Origin: Bifidobacterium apri
GTDB lineage: Bacteria > Actinomycetota > Actinomycetes > Actinomycetales > Bifidobacteriaceae
Assembly (NCBI RefSeq): GCF_009299485.1
Contig: NZ_WBSO01000001.1
Span: 334,667 to 398,666 of the forward strand
Length of the DNA stretch: 64,000 nt
Reading direction: 5' to 3'
Shown here: one piece after another, positions 34,202-43,262 of the stretch
Position numbering within the stretch: position 1 is the first letter of the stretch
Layout: each line of letters starts with the position of its first letter
Program-made: the position numbers and the translations under genes
Notes under the pieces: model-generated
What the model saw: the letters and a program-made list of their open reading frames with translations, nothing else
Told to the model about the DNA's origin: nothing
Databases searched by the model: none

Positions 34202-35581
34202 TCAGTCCTGATACGCCCGTTCGATAGCCTGATCCAAGTCGGCAATGAGATCCGTCGTGTCCTCAAGCCCGATTGACAGACGGATCAGCCGGTCATCCAC
34301 TCCAGCAGCGCGAAGATACCTCGCTGAAACCTCGCGGTGCGTGATACGTGCAGGATTGACAATCAGCGACCGCGAATCGCCGATGTTCGGAACGTAGGAG
34401 AAAACATGAACCGCATCAATGATACGGAGCACACGGCTTTCATCCCCCTGTGGCGTGAAGGACAGAATGGTTCCTACACCGTCCGGGAAATCACGAGCAA
34501 CCAAAGATGCCTGTCCCGTATTACCGAGACCTGCATAGTTGACACGTTCAATCCGTGAGTGTTGAGACAGATGACGGGCTATGGCAGTCGCGCTCGCAAC
34601 TTCCTGACGTTCACGGACGGCAAGCGTTTCCAGCCCGACCAACTGCAGATAGCTGTTGAACGGGCTTGGCACCGCTCCAAGCGTCCGTACGTATTTCAGG
34701 CGAACACGTCTGATAAACGCCAGGAATCCGAATTTATCCCAGAAACTATAGAATTTCCCGTTCCGTTCATCGCTGATGACTTGTTCGGTCATGGTGAATT
34801 GGGGGTATCGGCCTTGGGACCAGTCAAATCGTCCAGCATCGATAATCACCCCGCCAATCGCATTACCATGACCGGTAATGCCCTTGGTAGTGGAATGAAC
34901 GACGATGTCGGCACCATGCTCAATCGGGCGGTACAGGTACGGCGTCGGAACGGTATTATCAACAATGACTGCAATACCATACCGGTGAGCAAGAGCAGAA
35001 AGCGCAGGGATATCGGCGACTTCGGTTGACGGATTGGCGACCGATTCAGTGAAAATGGCTCGCGTTTCAGGCCTGATCAATGATTCGACAGCCTCGAGAT
35101 CATTGATGTCATCCACGAAATCAGCTTGGATGCCGAACTGCGGGAAGAATGACAGCATCGCATCCACTGAAGCGCCATATAGGCTGGATGAGGCGATGAT
35201 ACGCCCGCCTCCTTCTGCAGCGCATAGCAATGCATATGAGACTGCCGCCATACCTGACCCAACTGCTACCGCTTCTGCTCCACCTTCGAGCGCGGCGAGA
35301 CGACGTTCCAGCACGGTTGTTGTCGGATTGGCGACTCGAGAGTAAGAAAAACCGGAAACAGTACCCGCAGCGAGCGCATCCCCATGGTCTGCGGTGTGCA
35401 TATCGAATGCCGCAGTCGCGTAAATCGGCACATTACATGCCTCTGCATTGTCGGCGGTATCGTACCCTGCATGTATTGCAGTAGTAGAAAATGCGCTGGT
35501 ACACCTGCCGTCAACAGATGTCTGCGCACTGTTCTGTTCTGTGGAATCATTGGTTGAAGCCGCTGAGGTTGGAATCGTCAT
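34202..35581 (-). CDS. O-acetylhomoserine sulfhydrylase (MetY)-like PLP enzyme
   Basis: 459 residues of the Cys/Met-metabolism PLP family (fold type I gamma family). PLP lysine is Lys233 in H-S-T-T-K-G-I-T-G-H-G, D208-N-T is the PLP pyridine region, and Y80-S-R plus the C-terminal R-L-S-I-G-L-E fit. The G-H-G after the lysine and the long insertion after it are typical of MetY/O-acetylhomoserine aminocarboxypropyltransferase rather than MetB. MetY joins sulfide or methanethiol to O-acetylhomoserine. The N-terminal ~30 residues are Ser/Thr/Gln-rich and extra. It is 80 bp downstream of the M20 gene in the same run, so released thiols could be re-fixed here. Confidence 0.88.
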   Translation of the reverse strand: MTIPTSAASTNDSTEQNSAQTSVDGRCTSAFSTTAIHAGYDTADNAEACNVPIYATAAFDMHTADHGDALAAGTVSGFSYSRVANPTTTVLERRLAALEGGAEAVAVGSGMAAVSYALLCAAEGGGRIIASSSLYGASVDAMLSFFPQFGIQADFVDDINDLEAVESLIRPETRAIFTESVANPSTEVADIPALSALAHRYGIAVIVDNTVPTPYLYRPIEHGADIVVHSTTKGITGHGNAIGGVIIDAGRFDWSQGRYPQFTMTEQVISDERNGKFYSFWDKFGFLAFIRRVRLKYVRTLGAVPSPFNSYLQLVGLETLAVRERQEVASATAIARHLSQHSRIERVNYAGLGNTGQASLVARDFPDGVGTILSFTPQGDESRVLRIIDAVHVFSYVPNIGDSRSLIVNPARITHREVSARYLRAAGVDDRLIRLSIGLEDTTDLIADLDQAIERAYQD

Positions 35582-35661
35582 GATTGATAATCACCTTTGT
35601 TATGAAATCGGTTACTGGTTATATGTGGCACGCTCAGCCGGTATCGCTATGCTTAATGCGC

Positions 35662-36858
35662 CTACTCCGCGTCATCGTTAAGCTTGCGCAATGCCAGGAG
35701 CGCGAGTGTCGATAACGCAGCTCCAGCGGTGGCGAGCGCATCAAGACGTGGATAGAACGTCGGTCCATGCATCGGTCTGTCACTATTGCCGACACCGATA
35801 TGCAAGAACACACCAGGCGCACGATCAAGGTAATAGGAAAAGTCTTCTCCACCAAGGGTGACGGGAGATGGCTGTGGCCGCAAACCGACTTGCGAAGCAG
35901 CTTGCTGTGCGACCCGCACCCAGTCAGGATCATTGACAACCGCAGGAGAGCCGTAATCCCAACGAAAGACGGTCTCCACCGACCATGCGGTCGCTATTGC
36001 GTCGCTCAACGCACTGATTCGGTCGTGAAGCGCACGCCTGTCATCAGGATGCGCAGTCCGAACAGTTCCCTCAATGAAAGCGCTCTCCGGAATAACATTC
36101 CATGTGCTTCCAGCTTCAACATGGGTGATACTCACCACGCGTGGATGGGTGGGATCTACTTCAAGTCCTGCGAGGCTCTGCAATCCTTGAGCCAATGTGA
36201 GAAGTGCCCTGATGGGACTATGTCCTGCATCAGGGTGTGCAGCATGCGACCCTTTGCCTGTAATAGTGACGGAATACTTATCGACTGCACCACTGACCGG
36301 TCCCGAACTGATACCGATTTGCCCCGGCTCAAGGGCATTGGAATCATGAGTACCGAAGAACGCTTCGACGTCATCGAGCACCCCTGTGCGCAGTACAGTC
36401 ACTGCACCCGTTGGCGTTTCCTTGGTTGCTGCGACTTCCTCGGCGGGCTGGAAAATGATTTTCACCGTGCCGGCGAACTGGTCGCGCTTCTCTTGAAGCT
36501 CGAGCGCTGCGGCAAGTGCGACCATGAGGTTGAAATCATGGCCGCAACCGTGCAGATAACCAGGATTCACCGATGCATAAGACAATCCCGTTTGCTCTTG
36601 TATAGGCAGCGCATCGATGTCACCCCGAAGCGCGATTACATGCTGGTGCGCACCATGGGCTTGAGAGTCCTCCTCTGGCTGAGTACCTTGGATTTGCGCA
36701 ACCAGCCCTGTAGCCAATCCGGTATCAAGGATTGTCACACCATGGTCTTGCAAGATGCTGCGGATTTTCGCCGTGGTCTCCACTTCGGCGTATGAAGGCT
36801 CAGGATGCTGGTGGAACCAGCGGTACCACGCTTGCAATTGGCTGCTATTCAAGGTCAT
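35662..36858 (-). CDS. M20-family amidohydrolase/N-acyl amino acid deacylase
   Basis: 398 residues, M20D (HipO/YtnL-like). Metal ligands and catalytic residues are visible: H-G-C-G-H-D, P-A-E-E, G-T-H-D, T-L-G-G-E-D-F-S-Y-Y and H-G-P-T-F near the C-terminus. The family removes acyl groups from N-acyl amino acids. In Bacillus subtilis a relative (SndA/YtnL) deacetylates N-acetyl-S-substituted cysteine, the acetyl group having been added by a GNAT enzyme. A GNAT gene lies in this same run at 43263, so an acetylate-process-deacetylate scheme is a reasonable inference. It follows Xi-GST 2 by 63 bp. Confidence 0.9.
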   Translation of the reverse strand: MTLNSSQLQAWYRWFHQHPEPSYAEVETTAKIRSILQDHGVTILDTGLATGLVAQIQGTQPEEDSQAHGAHQHVIALRGDIDALPIQEQTGLSYASVNPGYLHGCGHDFNLMVALAAALELQEKRDQFAGTVKIIFQPAEEVAATKETPTGAVTVLRTGVLDDVEAFFGTHDSNALEPGQIGISSGPVSGAVDKYSVTITGKGSHAAHPDAGHSPIRALLTLAQGLQSLAGLEVDPTHPRVVSITHVEAGSTWNVIPESAFIEGTVRTAHPDDRRALHDRISALSDAIATAWSVETVFRWDYGSPAVVNDPDWVRVAQQAASQVGLRPQPSPVTLGGEDFSYYLDRAPGVFLHIGVGNSDRPMHGPTFYPRLDALATAGAALSTLALLALRKLNDDAE

Positions 36859-36921
36859 GAAATCGTCTTCTTTCGTTTACTCAGCACTCGTATGTTCACC
36901 GGAGTGAGTCAGGCAATCGGG

Positions 36922-38055
36922 TCAAATCGCCCCGAATGCCCACAACGCATCCATGCCGCCTGCGCCCGGCCCGGAATATTCCCAAGATCCGGTGAGTTTG
37001 GAACGATCGGCCGGTTCGAGCCAGCTTTCGTAATATGCTCGGCGGTCCGCAGGGCCATTGTCTTCCGTCGTTTCCTTGGTGGTTGTATATCCAAATGAAT
37101 ATGCATATGAACCATCATCAAAGGGCAGGAATCCCAGTGCATGCAGCTCTTCCTCGTCGATGAATCCCGGAGTTTGGAACAGCTGTCGCGCATAGGACCA
37201 CAGATTCGGATAGTCCCACAGGTGTTTCACGTCATGTCCGACCCGTTTGACTTCACGCGGCCGATATGTAACTTCATATGCGGCAAGGGTCTGGAACAGG
37301 CGCACATCACTGTCAGTTAGATACGGGCCGAAGAGATATCGCCGGTTTTCCAGACGCTGATCGATCTCTGCGAATCTTGCCTCCAAGACATCAAGTGCCG
37401 CTTGCGCGACCTCTTGTCTTGTAGAGAAGATGATCTTGTAAGTACCGTTGTTGATATCATCGAACAGTTGCTGGTTGAGCAGATCAATCTGCGGGCGAAG
37501 AAAATCGGGGTACAAATCGGGTGCGCCCTGCTTGTGGTAAGGCTTCCACACGGTTTCCCAATCCAGTGTCAAGGTCTGGTATTCATTTGTGACAACCTTG
37601 CCGGTCAGTTCATCGATGACGGCGGGCGAGGTTGCACGGCCTGAGAACTCCGGATCAGTGGCACGATAGAAGTCAATGAGGTGAGTGTAGCCGAATTTCT
37701 CGCCTAGCCCTTCGGGGTCAAGGATCCATCCGGCATCGGTTTTGCCGAGTACGGACTCAATCGCCACCACCTGGTCAAGACCGGTAAGTCTCAATACAAT
37801 GCGCTGACGCCGGTTCCAACCGCATCCTATCAACCCGATGACCCGATAACGATTGGGAATAACCGGGATCTGCCCTCGCCCATAACCGAATCGACGGGAG
37901 ATTTTATTGCCTTGACGGCGGAAATCCCCTTCGGCTGTGATTTCGTCTTTTATCCGGGTCAGTGCAGTGTTGCCATTGCCATCGCCGTCGTTGGTTGCGT
38001 TATTCAACAAGCATGCTGCGCGAACCGCCCTGCCCAATGAAATCTGCTGTGTCAT
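36922..38055 (-). CDS. Xi-class GST-like protein 2 (CGWN variant)
   Basis: 377 residues from the ATG at 38055; an ATG 21 bases upstream overlaps the ribosome site (AAGGAA) and is less likely. ECM4/YqjG family, with the active-site segment written I-G-C-G-W-N-R-R-Q-R, so catalytic Cys78 is kept but C-P-x-A becomes C-G-W-N. The helical domain is clear: L-T-D-S-D-V-R-L-F-Q-T-L-A-A-Y-E near 270-285 and L-W-D-Y-P-N-L-W-S-Y-A-R. Shares the variant with paralogue 3 but not with paralogue 1. A Cys/Ala/Asn-containing N-terminal extension precedes the thioredoxin fold. It directly follows receptor 2 (52 bp). Confidence 0.86.
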   Translation of the reverse strand: MTQQISLGRAVRAACLLNNATNDGDGNGNTALTRIKDEITAEGDFRRQGNKISRRFGYGRGQIPVIPNRYRVIGLIGCGWNRRQRIVLRLTGLDQVVAIESVLGKTDAGWILDPEGLGEKFGYTHLIDFYRATDPEFSGRATSPAVIDELTGKVVTNEYQTLTLDWETVWKPYHKQGAPDLYPDFLRPQIDLLNQQLFDDINNGTYKIIFSTRQEVAQAALDVLEARFAEIDQRLENRRYLFGPYLTDSDVRLFQTLAAYEVTYRPREVKRVGHDVKHLWDYPNLWSYARQLFQTPGFIDEEELHALGFLPFDDGSYAYSFGYTTTKETTEDNGPADRRAYYESWLEPADRSKLTGSWEYSGPGAGGMDALWAFGAI

Positions 38056-38107
38056 TTCCGTGTTCCTTATCTGCAATGGTGTCCCGATGTTTACGAACCT
38101 GCCGCGT

Positions 38108-38989
38108 TCACTTCAACACGCTGGCATCAGGCGTCTGGTCGGCGCCAAACCATTTGACGTCGATTTTCTTCGACGTCCCGTCCTTGACGACTTCTTTGAA
38201 CGCTTTGTTGATGTCATCGCGCAATTGCGTCTCGCCTTTGGGAAGGACAAGATAGCTGTAGCTATCAGATGACAGGGAGGACTGCGCCTTCTTTCCTAGG
38301 TTCAATGCCTTGGTATCGAGACCACCTTTCTTCTTGAGATAACCGAATGTCGCCCTGTCAAGGAAATACACGTCCGCTGTGCCGTTCTCCGTCTGTCGGA
38401 TAGTGTCCAGCCCTTCATTCTGCGTATACACAAGCTTCGACGCTTTGGACGGGTTGGCATCGTTATACTTCTTCAGAGCGAGCGAGATATTGCAGCCTGA
38501 AGCACAAACAAGCACTTTCTTGCCTGTCAAATCATCAAGTGTGTTGATTGCTTTAATACCACTAGCTTTATTGACAACCGCGACATACTTATCCTGATAT
38601 ATGGGGTAGGTGAACGTGTATTTCTGTTCGCGCTCTTTTGTCTTACTTAGATTGTTGACGGCAAGCTGATAGCGACCGGCATCAAGCCCAGTGAACAGTG
38701 CACTGAATTCTGCAGTCTTCCATTCAAGCTTGTACTGGGGCAGTTTGGCGAAAATTGCTTCGGTCAGCTCGACGTTCTGCCCACTGACATTGCCGTCCGC
38801 ATCCTTGAACACAAACGGCGCAGGATCACCACCGGTGACCGCCACGATTGTGCGGGTCTTCGCATTCGACGAGGATGTTGCCGAAGACGACGAAGCCGCC
38901 CCCGTACCGCATGCCGACAACCCGGATACCGCAAATACGATGGCAGCAATTGAAGCTGCCGCTTTGATAATCAATCCCTTGTTCTTCAT
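38108..38989 (-). CDS. Polar amino acid ABC binding lipoprotein (receptor 2)
   Basis: 293 residues, ATG at 38989 with CAGGAGA four bases upstream. Signal peptide and lipobox L-S-A-C. Family 3 solute-binding protein with G-D-P-A-P-F-V-F, S-G-Q-N-V-E-L, L-D-A-G-R-Y-Q-L-A-V-N-N-L-S and K-D-G-T-S-K-K-I-D-V-K-W-F. An internal pair of cysteines (V-C-A-S-G-C-N near the hinge) is absent from receptors 1 and 3. It is paired with Xi-GST 2 downstream. The shared permease/ATPase is at 43809-45507. Confidence 0.9.
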   Translation of the reverse strand: MKNKGLIIKAAASIAAIVFAVSGLSACGTGAASSSSATSSSNAKTRTIVAVTGGDPAPFVFKDADGNVSGQNVELTEAIFAKLPQYKLEWKTAEFSALFTGLDAGRYQLAVNNLSKTKEREQKYTFTYPIYQDKYVAVVNKASGIKAINTLDDLTGKKVLVCASGCNISLALKKYNDANPSKASKLVYTQNEGLDTIRQTENGTADVYFLDRATFGYLKKKGGLDTKALNLGKKAQSSLSSDSYSYLVLPKGETQLRDDINKAFKEVVKDGTSKKIDVKWFGADQTPDASVLK

Positions 38990-39240
38990 TATGTCTCCTG
39001 ATGTTGGTATTCAATTGCCGTCGATGCCCCTCTGAAGGAATCGGCCAGCATGTTGTGAATTGGTATGTTCCGCACGTTATCGGCAGAAAAGACGTGAAAC
39101 GCCTCCATATTCACAAGGCGTAGTTATGACAAGCTATCAGGTCGCCTGTTTTCAAGAAAAACCGTTCGCCGGAGGACTATCAGCGAAAATTGGAACGTGT
39201 TGCAATCGATTGCATATACGTTGCAAGGCCCCTTGACAGC

Positions 39241-39284
39241 GTGGCGGCCCGCACCGCCATTCCTAGGCGAATGCGGGCCGCCAC
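39241..39284 (-). terminator. 13-bp GC-rich hairpin after receptor 3
   Basis: GTGGCGGCCCGCA (39241-39253) pairs with TGCGGGCCGCCAC (39272-39284), 28 bases after the receptor 3 stop. A CCTAGG sits in the loop. The rest of this 323-bp gap (38990-39312) should carry the receptor 2 promoter but no clear boxes were assigned. Confidence 0.65.
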
Positions 39285-39312
39285 GAATCACAGAGCGTCC
39301 CCAACAAAGTCA

Positions 39313-40215
39313 TCAATCACTTGATGCAGTCGTCAGATCCTCGCCGAACCATTTCTTGCTGATGGTTGCTGCGGTACCGTCTTTGATGACTTGCTTGAGC
39401 GCCTTGTTGACATCATCACGCAACTGTTTCTGATCCTTCGAGAAGATGAGATACGCATGGCTGTCGGCAGAGAACTTCGACTCAACCTCGTCGCCAATAT
39501 CAATCCGTTTGACGTCAATACCGGCTTTGTCCTTAAGGTAGTAATAACTCGGCCCATCAAGGAAGTACACATCACCAGTGCCGTTCTCAACTTGTCGAAT
39601 GGCATCCGCTTCCTCAGCCTGTGAATATACAATCTTTGATGCCTTGGAAGGATTCTTCTTGTTATACGCTTCCAATGACGACACGATGTTATACAGGCCG
39701 GCGGGCGGGACAATAATGCGTTTGCCGGCAAGATCGGCGAAAGATGAGACCTTATCCAACGCATCGTCCTTGCGGACAACCGCAACATATGGCGCCGAGT
39801 ACAGTGGGTCGCTGAACAGATACTTGTCTTTGTTCTTCGACGTTTTCGAGAAATTGTTGACGCCCATCTGGTATCTTCCGGCATCCAATCCCGGGTATAT
39901 TGCCGAAAAATCCGCCGTTTTCCATACCAACTTGTATTGAGGCAGCTTGGCGAAAATCGCCTTGGTCAGTTCGATGTTCTGCCCGTCAAGCGAACCGTCC
40001 GATTGTTTCGTGATGAACGGCGCCGGGGCGCCCGCCGAGACTGCGGTGATGGTCCGTACCGAAGTGTTGGCTTTCGCCGCACTCGCAGTGCTTGTTCCTG
40101 TTGTGCCACATGCCGCAGTACCCGCGACAAGCAGCGTTGCAAGCGCTGCCGCCACACCTCCACGCCATGCCGCTTTCCAGCCGCGGCCTGTTCGATTCGA
40201 TAATCTCGTTGCCAT
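39313..40215 (-). CDS. Polar amino acid ABC binding lipoprotein (receptor 3)
   Basis: 300 residues, ATG at 40215 with GGGGGAA four bases upstream. A long twin-Arg-free signal peptide ends in G-T-A-A-C, an acceptable lipobox. Family 3 fold with G-A-P-A-P-F-I-T, D-G-Q-N-I-E-L-T-K-A-I-F-A-K-L-P-Q, G-L-D-A-G-R-Y-Q-M-G-V-N-N-F-S and K-K-W-F-G-E-D near the end. Closest in the window to receptor 2. It follows Xi-GST 3 by 44 bp, repeating the GST-receptor pairing. The hairpin at 39241 would allow higher expression of this unit than of the genes beyond it. Confidence 0.9.
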   Translation of the reverse strand: MATRLSNRTGRGWKAAWRGGVAAALATLLVAGTAACGTTGTSTASAAKANTSVRTITAVSAGAPAPFITKQSDGSLDGQNIELTKAIFAKLPQYKLVWKTADFSAIYPGLDAGRYQMGVNNFSKTSKNKDKYLFSDPLYSAPYVAVVRKDDALDKVSSFADLAGKRIIVPPAGLYNIVSSLEAYNKKNPSKASKIVYSQAEEADAIRQVENGTGDVYFLDGPSYYYLKDKAGIDVKRIDIGDEVESKFSADSHAYLIFSKDQKQLRDDVNKALKQVIKDGTAATISKKWFGEDLTTASSD

Positions 40216-40259
40216 GCCATTCCCCCTTTTCTATCCTGGTGTTCCCTACTTTCGGTTGT

Positions 40260-41438
40260 TCAGCCTTGGTAGAAACCGTCGTATGCCCCGAACTGCCACA
40301 GTTCGAAGCTGCCGCCTCCACCGGGACCCGAGTACAGAGGCGAACCACCCAGCTGGGCACGGTCAGCAGGCTCCAACCAGCGTTCATACAAGGCTTTATG
40401 CTGATCTTTCACCTTCTGAGGTGTCGGACCGTCGTTCTCTTCCCATGTCGCGGCACGATAGTTGCCGTTCTCATCAGGCGTGTATCCCAATGCGTACAGT
40501 TCTTCATCATCGATGAAGCCCTCGGTTTGGAACAAATCCCTGCCATAAGCGAACAGATTCGGATAATCCCAAATATGAATGATGTCATCGGTGCCAAATG
40601 TCCGTACGAAACCTGGGCGATACGTGCTTTCAAAGGATTCAAGGGTCTGGAACAGACGAACATCGCTATCGGTGATTTGGCTGCCGAACAAATAGCGCCT
40701 CGAAGCCAAGCGGAAATCATAATCGGCAAGGCGCGCTTTGAAAATCGTGTACGCGGCGGTGGCAGCGCCCTTTGTGGTAGCGAAGTTCACCTTGTATGTT
40801 CCATTGTTCACATCGTCGAAAATCTGTTGGTTCAACAGGTCGATCTCTTGACGCAGCTCTTGTGGATACAGGTCTGGAGCCCCCTCTTTGTGGAACGGTG
40901 CCCATGCTGTTTCCAAGTCGTTGCTCAAGATGTGATAGTTGTTGGTTACCACCTTTCCGGTGCTCAAATCGACAACGGTCGGCGAAGTACCCCTTCCCGT
41001 GAAATGATCGGTCGTTGCACGGTAGAAATCGTTGAGACGATCGTATCCGAACAGCTCTGCCACCCCACCCGGAGTATGGGTCAGTTTCCAGCCATCCTCA
41101 TCACGCCCATATACAATTTCAGGCGTGAATGCATCCCGCAAGCCGAGCAGACGGATAACGATACGTTGCCGTCGGTTCCATCCACAACCCAGCGCGCCGA
41201 GAATACGGTAACGACCTGCCTGCACCGGCGCTTGCCCCGGGCCGGAGCCAAAACGCACCGTGAACGCATTGCGCTGACGACGGAACGCGCCATCGGGAGT
41301 CTGCTCAACAGTGGTCTCCGGCTTGTCATTCCATCCATTGTTTGCGCCCGATTCACGCTCATGGTGAGCGGCAACCCCGCATGCGTCCGCCGCTACAACC
41401 GACAGCTGCTGTCCGTTATTCGTAAAGTCAAACGACAT
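40260..41438 (-). CDS. Xi-class GST-like protein 3 (CGWN variant)
   Basis: 392 residues, ATG at 41438 with AGGAGAA five bases upstream. Same family as the proteins at 32458 and 36922. The active site reads A-L-G-C-G-W-N-R-R-Q-R with Cys85. D-G-A-F-R-R-Q-R-N-A-F and A-G-R-Y-R-I upstream fit the YqjG N-terminal lobe, and T-D-S-D-V-R-L-F-Q-T-L-E-S-F-E-S-T-Y-R-P the helical domain. Activity on a thiol conjugate through the conserved Cys is inferred; the partner thiol is unknown. An AT-rich region with an inverted repeat (41487-41515) lies just upstream. Confidence 0.86.
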   Translation of the reverse strand: MSFDFTNNGQQLSVVAADACGVAAHHERESGANNGWNDKPETTVEQTPDGAFRRQRNAFTVRFGSGPGQAPVQAGRYRILGALGCGWNRRQRIVIRLLGLRDAFTPEIVYGRDEDGWKLTHTPGGVAELFGYDRLNDFYRATTDHFTGRGTSPTVVDLSTGKVVTNNYHILSNDLETAWAPFHKEGAPDLYPQELRQEIDLLNQQIFDDVNNGTYKVNFATTKGAATAAYTIFKARLADYDFRLASRRYLFGSQITDSDVRLFQTLESFESTYRPGFVRTFGTDDIIHIWDYPNLFAYGRDLFQTEGFIDDEELYALGYTPDENGNYRAATWEENDGPTPQKVKDQHKALYERWLEPADRAQLGGSPLYSGPGGGGSFELWQFGAYDGFYQG

Positions 41439-41486
41439 ATGCTTCTCCTGACCTAATCGATTGAATTGATGAAAAATCAGATTGTC

Positions 41487-41515
41487 GATAATCGATTTCT
41501 TGATTTTCGATTATC
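41487..41515 (-). promoter_or_regulatory. Inverted repeat, candidate operator upstream of Xi-GST 3
   Basis: GATAATCGA (41487-41495) and TCGATTATC (41507-41515) form a perfect 9-bp inverted repeat with an 11-base spacer in an AT-rich region, 49-77 bases before the ATG at 41438. This placement suits a dimeric regulator. No regulator gene is present in the cluster. Confidence 0.4.
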
Positions 41516-41664
41516 TCCGCCTTCAGTCGCAGACACAACATTGCGCCTATCAATGTTTCAACAGTGTCGGTATAACGATTCTGTATTATCAGCTCAAGTG
41601 ATAATACGCATGATCGTCAATTGGCATCAGTCAGCAAGACGTCATACGACGCTCCGCCGTCCAA

Positions 41665-43179
41665 TCACTTACGCAAGAGTATGAAATCGCGGATCTGCCG
41701 TGACTGTATGATGCGGCTCTCCTCATCAAGATAAATCATATGACCTGAATCGAACTCATGGACAGTGATGTTCCCACGTAGTTCGTCTGGTATCGGCAGC
41801 AAGGCCACATCGCTGACCGCACCATAAAACGGGGTGCACAAATCATAATGTCCCACCTGATATAGGACCCTCAGCGAGCGATTCACCCGCATCGCTTCTG
41901 CCAAAGCGCCAATGACATGGAACGGATTGCGATGAAAATCTGAAGGGGTACGCCAAGGTCGTACTCTCGTCGTGTCCAGCTCATAGTTCAAATCATTCTT
42001 GTATTCCAAATCCTGGCGAAGATATGAGTTAATGCCTGCCGCGAATGCACCTCGTACCGCCTGATCAGTGAAATCCGCCTCAGGGACACGCGATAGCTGA
42101 TCCTCGTTCCACCCAGTGAACCGTGCATCATATTCGCCAAGCACCACACCACGAGACCGCAACAATTCAGTTCGGAATTGCTGCGGTGTCACAGATAGAT
42201 TCGCCTGCTCGACCACGTCTCGGGACAACCCGGTCAAATCGGCGTATCGTGCAACGATTGTCGCACGCGTACTTGTGTCCAGTCGGTGTCCTTGGTTAAG
42301 AGCCCATAAAAGTTTAGTATCGGCGAATTCCTCCGCCTCCGACAACACTTCTTTCATGCTCAACTCTGGATGATTCCCATGATAATGAGCGACTGCCGCA
42401 TAGGTGGGGAAGAAAGCATGGGCACCGAGGAAAGAGCCCGGACCGAATCCCATACGCCCAAATGTGATAGGCGAGGAGATCAACACGAGCCCGCTGAGAT
42501 ACACACCATACCGTACCGCCAGACGTGCTGCCACGCGAGAACCGCGTAATACGCCATAAGACTCGCCTGCAATATACAGTGGTGAATTCCAACGTTCATT
42601 GCGTGTAATCCATAACCGGATGATATTGGTCATTGCTTCAACATCAACATCGGCATGATGATATTGGTTCGCATCCTCTCCCGGAACTACACGAGAGTAT
42701 CCGGTCGAAATAGCATCAATAACCACCACGTCCGCACAAGCAAGCGGAGACTGTGGATTCTCACGCAGATGGTATGGAGGAGGACAGGCCGTAACACCGT
42801 CAGATTGCAGTACATCTACAATACGTGGTCCGAATAGCCCTAAATGCAGCCAAGCAGAACTCGTGCCTGGGCCTCCATTGAACACGAAAATCACCGGTCT
42901 GGAATTGTTCCCATGATCGTCAGTGTCAGCATCGCCAACATACTGCGTTATGAAGACGCGCGCCTTGACTGAAGGCTCCTGCGCAAGGGAACCACCAATG
43001 TTCTCCTCAGTCAGGTCAAGATAACCAGCGACGGCGGTGTACTGCAAATCCCCGTTCTCAGCGTGCAGCACATGCCTGGTCACCGCCGGGGCAAGCCTCT
43101 CCTGTGCATTGTCATCGCGAATCGCGTTTTCGCTTACCGCTGTAGCCCTGTCTTGTGATTCCCACTTGTAATCCGTCAT
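41665..43179 (-). CDS. Serine carboxypeptidase, peptidase family S10
   Basis: 504 residues from the ATG at 43179 (GGAGG nine bases upstream). alpha/beta hydrolase of family S10: oxyanion motif N-G-G-P-G at 101-105, nucleophile Ser207 in G-E-S-Y-G, a late Asp in V-G-H-Y-D-L-C-T-P and His in D-S-G-H-M-I-Y. No signal peptide, so it acts in the cytosol on imported peptides. S10 enzymes are uncommon in bifidobacterial-type genomes and remove C-terminal residues. In this cluster a Cys-X or conjugate peptide is a plausible substrate (inference). It precedes Xi-GST 3, 226 bp away. Confidence 0.88.
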   Translation of the reverse strand: MTDYKWESQDRATAVSENAIRDDNAQERLAPAVTRHVLHAENGDLQYTAVAGYLDLTEENIGGSLAQEPSVKARVFITQYVGDADTDDHGNNSRPVIFVFNGGPGTSSAWLHLGLFGPRIVDVLQSDGVTACPPPYHLRENPQSPLACADVVVIDAISTGYSRVVPGEDANQYHHADVDVEAMTNIIRLWITRNERWNSPLYIAGESYGVLRGSRVAARLAVRYGVYLSGLVLISSPITFGRMGFGPGSFLGAHAFFPTYAAVAHYHGNHPELSMKEVLSEAEEFADTKLLWALNQGHRLDTSTRATIVARYADLTGLSRDVVEQANLSVTPQQFRTELLRSRGVVLGEYDARFTGWNEDQLSRVPEADFTDQAVRGAFAAGINSYLRQDLEYKNDLNYELDTTRVRPWRTPSDFHRNPFHVIGALAEAMRVNRSLRVLYQVGHYDLCTPFYGAVSDVALLPIPDELRGNITVHEFDSGHMIYLDEESRIIQSRQIRDFILLRK

Positions 43180-43262
43180 GTTGCTTATCCTCCATTGCAT
43201 GGAACGGAAACGATTGGCGGCATCACCGGAAACAATCCAGCGATGCCGCCAATCACCCATGT

